This document shows, piece after piece, positions 26,195-34,272 of a stretch of 64,000 nt of DNA. Both the position numbers and the translations under genes were made by a program. Positions within the stretch are counted from its first letter, which is position 1. Each line of letters begins with the position of its first letter. The stretch is from positions 124,001 through 188,000 of the forward strand of contig NZ_VVIP01000043.1 of the NCBI RefSeq assembly GCF_009650435.1. The letters run 5' to 3'. The notes beneath the pieces were generated by a model, which did not search any database, was not told the DNA's origin, and worked only from the letters and a program-made list of their open reading frames with translations. Origin of the DNA: Foetidibacter luteolus (GTDB lineage: Bacteria > Bacteroidota > Bacteroidia > Chitinophagales > Chitinophagaceae).

Positions 26195-27637
26195 ATGAAA
26201 GCACAGCAACACAATCTTGTATTACTGGCAGACGCGTACAAATACTCACACCACAAGCTATATTATCCCGGTACCAACCTTATTTATTCTTACCTGGAAA
26301 GCCGTGGCGGCGAGTTTAATGAAACCGTATTCTTTGGCTTACAATACCTGCTTAAAAAATACCTGGAAGGAACGGTGATAACCAAAGAAAAAATTGACGA
26401 AGCTGAAACCCAATTGATGCAGGTGTTTGGCCGCAACGATGTTTTTGATAGAAAAAGGTTTGATTATATAGTCGAAAAGCACCATGGCAGGCTGCCCGTA
26501 CGCATTAAAGCGGTTAAGGAAGGCACCGCCGTTCCTGTAAGTAATGTGCTGATGACCATAGAAAGCACAGACCCAGAATGTTTCTGGCTCTCCAATTTCC
26601 TGGAAACACTGCTGATGCAGGTGTGGTACCCCAACACCGTAGCCACAGTATCCAGGGAAATACGCAAAATAGTAACACGCTATTTTAAAGAAACTGCTGA
26701 CGAATCTTCACAGGGCAGCATTGATTTTATACTGAACGATTTTGGTTTTCGTGGCGCCAGTTCTGTAGAAACAGCCGCATTGGGCGGCGCCGCACACCTG
26801 GTAAACTTTAATGGCAGCGATACCATTGCCGGCAGCCTGTTGGCACAGCAATACTATGCGGCTGGCAAAATGTATGGAATGTCAGTACCTGCCACTGAAC
26901 ATTCCGTCTGTACACTATTGGGCGAAGAAGGCGAGCTGGAAATTTTTAAGCATGTGCTCAACACTTTCCCTACAGGCATCGTGGCCTGCGTATCTGACTC
27001 ATTTGACATTTTCAGGGCATGCAGCGACTACTGGGGCGGGGAACTGAGGGAGGTTATTTTAAACAGGCAGGGCACACTGGTTATCAGGCCAGACAGTGGC
27101 GACCCCGTACTCACCCTGCTACGGGTGTTCGACATACTTTTTCAAAAATTCGGTTATACCATTAATCAAAAAGGTTGCAAGGTATTACCGCCGCAGGTAA
27201 GGGTATTGCAGGGCGATGGCATTAACATCAGCAGCATACGCACCATTTACGCTGCAATGAAAGTAAACGGCATCGGGGCGGAAAACCTGCTGCTGGGCAT
27301 GGGTGGCGCATTGCTGCAAAAGGTTGACAGGGATACACAAAAATTCGCTTTTAAATGTTCTTATGCAGAAATTAATGGCGAAGGGGTTGATGTGCAAAAA
27401 AGCCCGCTTGAGATAGATGCCCACGGCCGGTTGGTCAGGTCATTTAAGCGCTCTAAAGCAGGCAGGCTAAAACTTATCAAAACACCGGAAGGCTATGCTA
27501 CGGTAAACCAGCACGAACACCCTGAGCTGCCTGATGAGTTGGTTACCGTTTTTGAAAACGGTACGGTACTGAATGAAACCAGCTTTGAAGAAGTAAGGGA
27601 AAGGGCGGCCATTGAAGAAAAGGCCTTTAGCATTTGA
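26195..27637 (+). CDS. nadV: Nicotinamide phosphoribosyltransferase (NAMPT/NadV family)
   Basis: 480 residues, the length of animal NAMPT. It converts nicotinamide and PRPP to NMN. The match to NAMPT runs throughout: LADAYKYSHHKLYYPGTN at the start, DFGFRGASSVETAALGGAAHLVNF (about 180-205), PATEHSVCTLLG with the active-site His, PDSGDPV, and QGDGINISSIRTIYAAMK followed by GMGGALLQKVDRDTQKFAFKCS. It lies between nadM and the PARG gene. With NadM it forms the complete two-step, deamidation-free route from nicotinamide to NAD. ATG at 26195. Confidence 0.95.
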   Translation: MKAQQHNLVLLADAYKYSHHKLYYPGTNLIYSYLESRGGEFNETVFFGLQYLLKKYLEGTVITKEKIDEAETQLMQVFGRNDVFDRKRFDYIVEKHHGRLPVRIKAVKEGTAVPVSNVLMTIESTDPECFWLSNFLETLLMQVWYPNTVATVSREIRKIVTRYFKETADESSQGSIDFILNDFGFRGASSVETAALGGAAHLVNFNGSDTIAGSLLAQQYYAAGKMYGMSVPATEHSVCTLLGEEGELEIFKHVLNTFPTGIVACVSDSFDIFRACSDYWGGELREVILNRQGTLVIRPDSGDPVLTLLRVFDILFQKFGYTINQKGCKVLPPQVRVLQGDGINISSIRTIYAAMKVNGIGAENLLLGMGGALLQKVDRDTQKFAFKCSYAEINGEGVDVQKSPLEIDAHGRLVRSFKRSKAGRLKLIKTPEGYATVNQHEHPELPDELVTVFENGTVLNETSFEEVRERAAIEEKAFSI

Positions 27638-27660
27638 GAAATGAATGAAAATGAGGTAGG

Positions 27661-27720
27661 GCTTAACGCAAGCTATCGGAAGAGGCCGGACGGAACTTCG
27701 TTCGCTTCAATCCCTCACGC
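27661..27720 (+). repeat. Truncated family A repeat at the 5' side of the PARG gene
   Basis: GCAAGCTATCGGAAG (27668-27682), GGCCGGACGGAACTTCGTTCG and CGCTTCAATCCCTCACGC are the two ends of repeat family A with the middle deleted, in the orientation of copy 2. It sits between the nadV stop (27637) and the likely PARG start (27755). It leaves the reading frame open, so a longer PARG frame from 27641 would include it. Confidence 0.65.
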
Positions 27721-27754
27721 AATATCCAAATACGATAATCTTAAAATCCAATTT

Positions 27755-28573
27755 ATGCAAATCAATCACAAACTAATAGCAGAAGATACCCTGAAAATAA
27801 TAGACACCGGGTATTACATAAACCATAAGAATGAAAAGGTCGAAATAAAACAACTGACGGATAATGCCGTAAATGGCACCCAGCTCTATACCCCGGCGCA
27901 ACTGGAGGAACTGACAGAAAAGTGGCATCCCGCAAAAACATTCACTACACAATTTGAAGTTACGGCAGAAACAACGTTGAATGCGGTTAGAAAGTTGGCA
28001 ACAGAAACCAAAGATATCCTGTGCCTTAATTTTGCTTCAGCCAAAAACCCGGGAGGGGGTTTTCTTGGTGGCGCCGTAGCGCAGGAAGAGAGCATTGCCA
28101 GGGCTTCAGCTCTATACCCATGCCTGCTAACTGCCCCAGGTTATTATCAATTCCACAGGTCACAACGCACCTGCCTGTATTCTGACCACATGATTTACTC
28201 ACCTGCAGTGCCCGTTTTTAAACATGAGAATGGCAGTTTGATGCATGAAGCTGTACTAACTTCCATTATAACTTCACCGGCTGTAAATGCAGGCGTTGTA
28301 AGAAGAAATGAGCCAGGCAACTCCGATAAAATTTTGCCTGCAATGAAAAATCGAATGGAAAAGATGCTTAGCCTCTGTGCATCGCGTAAGCATACTAACC
28401 TGGTGTTGGGTGCCTGGGGCTGTGGTGTATTTCAGAATGAACCGGAAGAAATTGCGGAACTTTTTGAATATTTCCTGAAGGGCAAATTCGCAGGTGCATT
28501 TCAACGGGTAACATTCGCAGTTAAATCTAACAACGAAAAATTCATAAACCCGTTCAGAAAAAGGTTTCTTTAA
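27755..28573 (+). CDS. Microbial poly(ADP-ribose) glycohydrolase (TIGR02452, macrodomain-related)
   Basis: 273 residues from the ATG at 27755 (MQINHKLIAEDTLKI). The frame stays open to an ATG at 27641, but the extra 38 residues come mostly from a dispersed repeat. The bacterial-type PARG signature is intact: GGG (100-102), seven residues, then Q110-E111-E112, in NPGGGFLGGAVAQEESIARAS. The downstream VLGAWGCGVFQNEP is typical of the family. These enzymes cut ADP-ribose chains or terminal ADP-ribose from targets. The gene follows nadV and precedes the small unknown gene by 30 bases. The product ADP-ribose would be a substrate for the Nudix domain of NadM. Confidence 0.9.
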   Translation: MQINHKLIAEDTLKIIDTGYYINHKNEKVEIKQLTDNAVNGTQLYTPAQLEELTEKWHPAKTFTTQFEVTAETTLNAVRKLATETKDILCLNFASAKNPGGGFLGGAVAQEESIARASALYPCLLTAPGYYQFHRSQRTCLYSDHMIYSPAVPVFKHENGSLMHEAVLTSIITSPAVNAGVVRRNEPGNSDKILPAMKNRMEKMLSLCASRKHTNLVLGAWGCGVFQNEPEEIAELFEYFLKGKFAGAFQRVTFAVKSNNEKFINPFRKRFL

Positions 28574-28603
28574 AACCAAACCCATCAACTCAAAAGCAGC
28601 AAT

Positions 28604-28972
28604 ATGAACCTCGTTAAACTATACAGGCCTGTTGGTGAAAAAGAACTTGGGCTTATCAGGAAATCCGGCTTTGCCAAATTTCCCCCAAGGCTTGAATGGC
28701 AGCCCATTTTTTACCCTGTTTTAAATGAAGCATACGCCAGCCAGATAGCATTGGAATGGAATACCAGGGATGCATTTTCCGGTTTTGCAGGCCATGTACT
28801 TTGCTTTCAGGTACCTGAAGATTATTTCCTGCAATTTCCCATACAAAATGTGGGTGGCAATATTCACGAAGAATTATGGATACCGGTTGAAGAACTGGAA
28901 AATTTTAATAACCATATCGTTGGAAAAATAGAAATTATTACGTCTTATTATGGAGAGGAATATGAGAAGTAA
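28604..28972 (+). CDS. Small protein of the family often labelled ADP-ribosylation/crystallin J1
   Basis: 122 residues with no signal or membrane segment. The conserved core is LYRPVGEKELGLIRKSGF, then FPPRLEWQPIFYPVLNEAYA, IALEWN, and GGNIHEELWIPVEELENFNNHIVG. I recall small proteins of this pattern carrying the label 'ADP-ribosylation/crystallin J1', probably named after linked ADP-ribosylglycohydrolase genes; the fold and activity are not established. The order of an N-terminal Y-R, a central aromatic/proline patch and a late Glu before a final strand is loosely like an ADP-ribosyltransferase fold. That is speculation. Its 3' end overlaps the glycohydrolase gene, so the two are translated together. 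Confidence 0.75.
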   Translation: MNLVKLYRPVGEKELGLIRKSGFAKFPPRLEWQPIFYPVLNEAYASQIALEWNTRDAFSGFAGHVLCFQVPEDYFLQFPIQNVGGNIHEELWIPVEELENFNNHIVGKIEIITSYYGEEYEK

Positions 28973-29915
28973 CATTTCTGTTTACGACAGGGTTAGGGGA
29001 GCTTTATTTGGATTAGCTATTGGTGATGCATTGGGTGTTCCTGCAGAATTTCAAACAAGGCAATTTTTAAAGAGTAATCCTATTAAAGATTTGGAAGGAT
29101 ACAAAAGTCATAATCAGCCGCCGGGAACTTTTTCAGATGATACATCTTTAGCTTTCTGTCTTGCAGAATCTATTTGCAATGGATATAACATTAATGATGT
29201 AGCTCAACGCTTCACCTGGTGGTACCGTGAGGCATACTGGACTGCTAATGGAGATGTATTTGATATAGGCATCACAACAAGCAACTCTATCCGAAAACTT
29301 GAACAAGGTTATAAACCCCACGAATCGGGAGAATGCAGGGAAGGAAGTAACGGAAATGGTTCATTAATGCGCATATTACCCCTTGTATTTTATGTGCAAA
29401 ATATGCCTGCTATAAACCGCTATAATCTTGTTAAGGAAGTATCCTCAATAACACATGCACACATACGGTCTGTTATTGCCTGTTTTTACTATGTTGAGTT
29501 TGCCCTGCTATTACTCAACGAACAAAATAAGGAAGCAGCTTTAGAGCAAGCGGCAACCCGCGTACGAGAATTTTTACATGCTCAAAGTATAGAAAATGCG
29601 GAAACAGATCTTTATAGTCCTTTATTTCATAACGAAATCCCTGTTTGGCCAGAAGATAAAATCCACTCATCAGGTTATGTGTTGCATACGCTTACTGCGG
29701 CTGTCTGGTGCTTTATGAATAACAACTCGTACCGGGATACTGTTATCAACGCTGTAAATTTGGGCAACGATTCTGATACAACAGCTTGTGTAGCGGGAGG
29801 ATTAGCAGGTCTATATTACGGTTATAACGCAATTCCTCAAACCTGGGTAACCGCAATAAAAAGAACTAACGATATTGAAGATTTGTGCCAAAGGTTTTAT
29901 CAAGCAACAAACTGA
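28950..29915 (+). CDS. ADP-ribosylglycohydrolase (DraG/ARH family)
   Basis: 321 residues from ATG 28950; a second ATG at 28962 is equally plausible. All-alpha ARH fold with the metal-binding motifs GTFSDDTSLA (SDDT at 62-65) and GNDSDTTACVAGGLAG (about 270-285), plus RGALFGLAIGDALGVPAEF at the start. Family members remove ADP-ribose from arginine, serine or other groups, using two Mg2+ ions. Overlap with the upstream small gene by 11 or 23 bases indicates coupling. The codon composition is more A/T-rich than nadM and nadV, hinting at a separate origin. A hairpin follows 32 bases after the stop. Confidence 0.94.
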   Translation: MERNMRSNISVYDRVRGALFGLAIGDALGVPAEFQTRQFLKSNPIKDLEGYKSHNQPPGTFSDDTSLAFCLAESICNGYNINDVAQRFTWWYREAYWTANGDVFDIGITTSNSIRKLEQGYKPHESGECREGSNGNGSLMRILPLVFYVQNMPAINRYNLVKEVSSITHAHIRSVIACFYYVEFALLLLNEQNKEAALEQAATRVREFLHAQSIENAETDLYSPLFHNEIPVWPEDKIHSSGYVLHTLTAAVWCFMNNNSYRDTVINAVNLGNDSDTTACVAGGLAGLYYGYNAIPQTWVTAIKRTNDIEDLCQRFYQATN

Positions 29916-29946
29916 AAGTTTAAGCTTGCATTTCCCAGATAAGACA

Positions 29947-29980
29947 GGGCTGTCTCAATACTTTTGAGACAGCCCCCTTT
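29947..29980 (+). terminator. Hairpin at the end of the NAD island
   Basis: Perfect 12-bp stem GGGCTGTCTCAA (29947-29958) and TTGAGACAGCCC (29964-29975) with a 5-base loop, followed by CCTTT. The T-run is weak. The GGGCTGTCTCA string is also common as an insertion-sequence end, so an IS scar is an alternative reading. Confidence 0.65.
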
Positions 29981-30049
29981 AAACTATCCTATCCCTTACA
30001 AAAAAATTAAACTTATCTCAAAACAGGCTGCACCTTGCTGAGTAGAATT

Positions 30050-30118
30050 ACCGAACGTACAAGTGAGTGACACAACCAAAGCCTCATAGCAGCAATGCAG
30101 CTAAGGCCAAAAAAAATC
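30050..30118. repeat. Dispersed repeat family B copy
   Basis: AACGTACAAGTGAGTGACACAA (30054-30075) followed by CCAAAGCCTCATAGCAGCAAT, matching the 38.07 kb copy (AAGCCTCATAGTAGT) and the 3.42 kb copy. It lies between the end of the NAD island and the end of the GH3 gene. Confidence 0.65.
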
Positions 30119-30159
30119 GGGACCACAATTGAAAATGAGTGTAACATGCCTCAAGTCAT

Positions 30160-32442
30160 TTATTTACTCCAATTTACCTTGCCCGACTTTACATCCCTTG
30201 AATTAGTACCAATATGAACAATAAACTCACCGGCCTCCCAATCGTATTTCAAATTGCTGTTGTAAAATTTTAGCTGCTCCGGCGTTATGCTGAAGCTCAC
30301 TTCTTTGCTTTCACCAGGCTGCAACATGATTTTCTGAAAGCCCTTTAAATCCTTTACCGCCCTGGTAACACTCGCAACAGGATCTGTAATGTATAGCTGC
30401 ACCACTTCCTGGCCTGCGTACTGCCCGCTGTTGGTAAGGGTAACAGAAGCTGTGAGTGTTTCATTTCCTTTCAAATTTTGCTTGCTTAGTTTTAAATCAC
30501 TGTAACTAAATGCAGTATAGCTTAAGCCATAACCGAAGGGATATAACGGCGAGTTGGGCACATCCAGGTAATCGCTGCGAAATTTTTGAAATGCTTCACC
30601 TTCCAGGGGCCTGCCCGTATTTTTGTGGTTGTAATAAATGGGTACCTGGCCTACGTTGCGTGGAAAAGTAGCTGTAATCTTTCCTGCGGGGTTGTAGTTG
30701 CCAAACAGCACATCTGCTATGGCGTTGCCAGCTTCAGAACCCGGAAACCAAACATCCAGTATGGCGGAAGCATTGGCATCTTCCCAACTGATGGTAAGCG
30801 GCCTTCCGTTAAACAATACCAGCACCAGCGGCTTGCCGGTTTTTACCAACGCCTTCAGCAGGTTTTGCTGGCTCTCCGGTAAGTCCAGGTTGCTGCGGCT
30901 GGCGGCTTCCCCACTCATTTCAGAGGCTTCGCCTACTACCGCCACCACTACATCAGCTTTACCGGCAGCTTCTACAGCTTCTTTTATCATTTCTTCGGGG
31001 GAACGGCCATCAAACTCTGCCCGGGGGCCAAATACATTTACATTCTTAGCCATGCTGCTGTCATCAGTAAGGTTGGCCCCTTTGGCGTAGATGATGTTAA
31101 CGGCATTACCGGTTACATTCTTTATACCATCCAGTACCGGTACAGATAGTTGCGGGTCGCCCGATACCGCCCATGTGCCCAGCATATTGTTCTTATTGTT
31201 GGCCAGCGGACCCACCAGGGCGATAGTACCAGACTTTTTCAGCGGTAATACCTGGCCGGCATTTTTCAGCAGCACAAATGAATGTGCGGCTATCTCTCTT
31301 GCAGCAGCCCTGTTTTCGGCAGACAGTAATTCTTTGGCTGCCCTGTCTTCATTAATGTAACGGTAGGGATCCTCAAACAAGCCCAGTTGATATTTCGCTT
31401 CCAGGATGCGGCGGCAGGCAGCATCAATTTGCTTTTGCGTAACCTTACCTTGCTGCAAAGATTTTTTAAGTGTAGTTAAGAAACCCTCGCCCACCATGTC
31501 CATATCAAGGCCAGCATTTAAAGCCAATGCCGAAACTGCCTGCAGGTCGCCCATGCCATGGGCTGTCATCTCGTTTACAGAAGTATAATCACTTACCACC
31601 AATCCCTTAAAGCCCCATTGCTTCCGCAGCAAATCTGTAAGCAGCCATTTGTTGCCCGTAGCCGGCACTCCATCTATTTCATTGAAAGAACTCATCACAC
31701 TGCCCACGCCTGCATCAACAGCAGCTTTGTAAGGAGGCAAATAATATTCATACATCTTTATCCTGCTCATGTCAACCGTGTTGTAATCACGGCCGGCTTC
31801 AGCGGCTCCATACAGTGCAAAATGTTTTACGCAGGCCATTAAGTTTTTGCCGGAGCTATAACCTGCTCCCTGGTAGCCCTTAACCATTGCTTTCGCAATT
31901 TGTGAGCCCAGAAACTGGTCTTCACCTGAGCCTTCCGAAATACGGCCCCAGCGTGGGTCGCGGGCAATATCCACCATTGGCGAAAAAGCCCAGCTTAAAC
32001 CATCGGCCGTTGCTTCTGATGCCGCTATGCGGGCACTGCGCTCAATAAGGTTCATATCCCAACAGGTGGATAATCCCAACGGTATCGGAAAAATGGTACG
32101 GTGCCCATGTATCACATCCAGCCCGAAAATAATGGGTATGTGCAGCCGGGAGTTTTTAACGGCAATGTCCTGTATCTTCCTTATTTTATCCGGGCCGGTA
32201 ATGCCAAAAAGCCCTCCCACGTTTCCTTTGCGGATATTATCATCAACGCCCTGGCTAACCACGCTGCCGGTAACTGAGCCACCGCCGGGCACTACCAGGT
32301 TAAGCTGCCCAATCTTTTCTTCCAGCGTCATCTTGCTCATCAGGTTGTTTATGTAGGCATTCATTTTAGCATTGGCCTGTTGCGCATGCAGGTTTGTGCA
32401 GAATACGGCATAGAGTAAAGCCACGCAGATAATCTTTTTCAT
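30160..32442 (-). CDS. Beta-glucosidase, glycoside hydrolase family 3 (BglX-like)
   Basis: 760 residues from the ATG at 32442; a TTG three codons upstream opens a longer frame. Signal peptide about 1-21 (ending LHAQQ), so it is periplasmic or surface-linked. The GH3 N-terminal barrel shows GLDVIHGHRTIFPIPLGLS, DPRWGR, KHF (206-208) and the catalytic nucleophile D285 in VVSDYTS. The GH3 C-terminal domain has VGEASEMSGEAASRSNLDLP, carrying the acid/base region, and a fibronectin-III-like domain closes the protein (about 660-760). It lies near two GH144-like genes and the SusCD pair. It would finish glucan breakdown by releasing glucose. Confidence 0.95.
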   Translation of the reverse strand: MKKIICVALLYAVFCTNLHAQQANAKMNAYINNLMSKMTLEEKIGQLNLVVPGGGSVTGSVVSQGVDDNIRKGNVGGLFGITGPDKIRKIQDIAVKNSRLHIPIIFGLDVIHGHRTIFPIPLGLSTCWDMNLIERSARIAASEATADGLSWAFSPMVDIARDPRWGRISEGSGEDQFLGSQIAKAMVKGYQGAGYSSGKNLMACVKHFALYGAAEAGRDYNTVDMSRIKMYEYYLPPYKAAVDAGVGSVMSSFNEIDGVPATGNKWLLTDLLRKQWGFKGLVVSDYTSVNEMTAHGMGDLQAVSALALNAGLDMDMVGEGFLTTLKKSLQQGKVTQKQIDAACRRILEAKYQLGLFEDPYRYINEDRAAKELLSAENRAAAREIAAHSFVLLKNAGQVLPLKKSGTIALVGPLANNKNNMLGTWAVSGDPQLSVPVLDGIKNVTGNAVNIIYAKGANLTDDSSMAKNVNVFGPRAEFDGRSPEEMIKEAVEAAGKADVVVAVVGEASEMSGEAASRSNLDLPESQQNLLKALVKTGKPLVLVLFNGRPLTISWEDANASAILDVWFPGSEAGNAIADVLFGNYNPAGKITATFPRNVGQVPIYYNHKNTGRPLEGEAFQKFRSDYLDVPNSPLYPFGYGLSYTAFSYSDLKLSKQNLKGNETLTASVTLTNSGQYAGQEVVQLYITDPVASVTRAVKDLKGFQKIMLQPGESKEVSFSITPEQLKFYNSNLKYDWEAGEFIVHIGTNSRDVKSGKVNWSK

Positions 32443-32549
32443 GACAAACAATTTTGGTCTTTAAAATTAGTACGGTAAAATGTAATTAGTGCTAAAGGTG
32501 AGTGAGTAATCTTGATTTTTTGCCTGATGTTTAAATTATTTTTCAGGGT

Positions 32550-32640
32550 ACCAGCGACAGTATTTCATGGTATCGTCCCTTGCGTCGCAATCCGTTCATC
32601 TGCAAATCATTGGGCGGCTTTTAAGCGGGTATTTGCATTG
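32550..32640. repeat. Dispersed repeat family C copy
   Basis: TATTTCATGGTATCG (32560-32574), then TTGCGTCGCAATCCGTTCATC (32581-32601) and ATTGGGCGGCTTTT. The same order occurs at 37.7 kb, at 56.55 kb, and inverted at 52.35-52.42 kb. The gap 32443-32832 otherwise holds no gene. Confidence 0.65.
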
Positions 32641-32832
32641 GGCTTTGTATTAAGCAATAGTGCCAGCTATTCAGCAAAGGACTATCCAGGTTTTTCCGGG
32701 TGGGGTTCCTGGTTAACAATGAATCATCGGCCGTTCGCAAAGGGCATCCGTTATTCGGAATATTAATGAACAACTATATAACCACTGCACAATAATGGTG
32801 CACAATGGGAAATAGGCGGTAAGTTATTTGCC

Positions 32833-32905
32833 TGAGCCGATTAACTTCTGTAATCGGCTCATTTTCTTTCTATATTTGAGCCGAATATAAGATGTAATCG
32901 GCTCA
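32833..32905 (+). promoter_or_regulatory. Palindromic operators flanking the Fic promoter
   Basis: Site 1 has perfect 11-bp arms, TGAGCCGATTA (32833-32843) and TAATCGGCTCA (32851-32861), with a 7-base spacer. Site 2 has TGAGCCGA (32877-32884) and TAATCGGCTCA (32895-32905), whose last base is the A of the Fic start codon. A perfect -7 element TATATTTG (32871-32878) lies between and runs into site 2. Site 1 covers the expected -33 region. Centres are 44 bases apart, about four turns. The Fic protein has a winged-helix tail, so autoregulation is the simple reading. Confidence 0.85.
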
Positions 32906-34017
32906 TGAAGATTTACAACTGGCAACAGGCGGACTGGCCGCATTTTTCTTTTTCGCCCAAAAATGTGGAAGGCGATCTGCTTTTGTTTGCCGAGAAAGCG
33001 GGCCGGGTTTCCGGCATCTTGCAGGCATTGCCAAAAGATACCAGGCAAGAAGCCATTATTGATATTATCCTTTCCGAAGCAATCAAAACATCAGAAATCG
33101 AAGGCGAATACCCTAGCAGAAAAGATGTCTTGTCGTCCATCAAGAGAAACTTAGGCCTCATAGAGAGCCTGCCGCCTGTGAAAGACAAGTCTGCTATCGG
33201 ACTCGGCGAACTCATGATTGACATACGGAAAACATATAATGACCCACTCACGGCAGACAAACTTTTTGCCTGGCACAGGATGCTGCTGCAAGAAAACAAA
33301 AGAGTAAATAGTGGCGCCTGGAGAACGCACGAAGAACCCATGCAGGTTATCTCCGGCGCGATGGGAAAAGAAAAAGTACATTATGAAGCACCGCCTTCAT
33401 CACATGTTCCGGACGAAATGAACAGGTTTATTGCCTGGTTCAATGAAACAGCGCCTGGTGGCAAAAATGAGATCAAAAGCGCACCTATCCGTTCCGCCAT
33501 CGCCCATCTTTATTTTGAAAGTATTCACCCTTTTGAAGACGGAAATGGCCGCATAGGACGTGCCATTGCCGAAAAGGCATTGTCCCAGACCATTGGGCGC
33601 CCCATTATCTTGAGCTTATCAAAAACGATAGAAGCGCATAAAACAGATTATTATAATTCGCTGGAACTGGCACAGCGCTCTAATAAAATCACTCCATGGA
33701 TTGAATATTTCGTAAGAACCGTGCTTGCTGCCCAAACGGAAGCCGAAATACAGATTGCTTTTATCCTGAAAAAGACGCGTTTTTTTGACCGGTTTAAAGA
33801 CAAACTGAATGATCGTCAACTTACCGTTATCAAGCGGATGCTGGAGGAGGGGGCTGGCGGCTTTGAAGGTGGCATGAATGCCCGGAAATATATCAGCATC
33901 GCCAAAACATCCAAAGCTACAGCCACCAGGGACATGCAGCACCTGCTTGAGATTGGAGCGTTTGCCCTCACTGGTACCGGCGGCGGGCGAAGTACGAGTT
34001 ACCAGGTGAATATTTAA
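32905..34017 (+). CDS. Fic family AMP-transferase with N-terminal inhibitory motif and winged-helix tail
   Basis: 370 residues, cytoplasmic. The N-terminal DUF4172-type domain (about 1-85) contains T62-x3-E66-G67, the (S/T)xxxE(G/N) inhibitory motif, so it is a class II, self-inhibited Fic. The Fic core has the full catalytic motif H208-PFEDGNGRIGR (208-219). A C-terminal helix-turn-helix (about 300-370: LTVIKRMLEEG, MNARKYISIAKTSKATATRDMQHLLE, GRSTSYQV) suggests DNA binding. Fic enzymes usually attach AMP to target proteins. The target is unknown. The gene stands alone on the plus strand between minus-strand PUL genes, with its own operator-promoter. No separate antitoxin gene is needed or seen. 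Confidence 0.94.
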   Translation: MKIYNWQQADWPHFSFSPKNVEGDLLLFAEKAGRVSGILQALPKDTRQEAIIDIILSEAIKTSEIEGEYPSRKDVLSSIKRNLGLIESLPPVKDKSAIGLGELMIDIRKTYNDPLTADKLFAWHRMLLQENKRVNSGAWRTHEEPMQVISGAMGKEKVHYEAPPSSHVPDEMNRFIAWFNETAPGGKNEIKSAPIRSAIAHLYFESIHPFEDGNGRIGRAIAEKALSQTIGRPIILSLSKTIEAHKTDYYNSLELAQRSNKITPWIEYFVRTVLAAQTEAEIQIAFILKKTRFFDRFKDKLNDRQLTVIKRMLEEGAGGFEGGMNARKYISIAKTSKATATRDMQHLLEIGAFALTGTGGGRSTSYQVNI

Positions 34018-34124
34018 AAATCATAATCTGTGCACACTACCGGCGGACAATGTTTCATTGCCGGCGTTAGCAATCACATTTAATGTTGGAGAGCTTTACC
34101 AATAAGCCTGTACATACATTGCCA

Positions 34125-34270
34125 AACGCATTGTTATGGAAACTGCAGCCGCCCAATGAAACAAACGATGAAGTGCTTGATTATTAAATGTTCTTTCACT
34201 GAAAGACCATTTAATAACAAAATCATATTTGCAACGAAGCTCCCATGAAAACCCATAGCTGGTATCCAAC
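34125..34270. repeat. Fragments of dispersed repeat family C
   Basis: GCCGCCCAATGAAACAAACGA (34149-34169) is the inverted form of the GGGCGGC landmark of family C, seen as GCCGCCCAATGAACCAAACGA at 52.36 kb. CATAGCTGGTATCCAACAA (34254-34272) matches the 52.42 kb copy's terminal TAGCTGGTATCCAA. The copy is split and degraded. Confidence 0.55.
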
Positions 34271-34272
34271 AA

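Noticed and set aside
25191..29915. Prophage origin for the NAD island because phages carry NadV and NadM
   Set aside because: No structural, replication or integrase gene is present and the flanks are ordinary chromosomal genes.
29947..29975. Insertion-sequence end, because GGGCTGTCTCA is a common IS terminus
   Set aside because: No transposase or second end is found; a hairpin terminator at an operon end explains it more simply.
32905..34017. Fic-Phd/Doc type toxin-antitoxin pair
   Set aside because: No small antitoxin gene is next to it and the inhibitory motif is inside the same protein.
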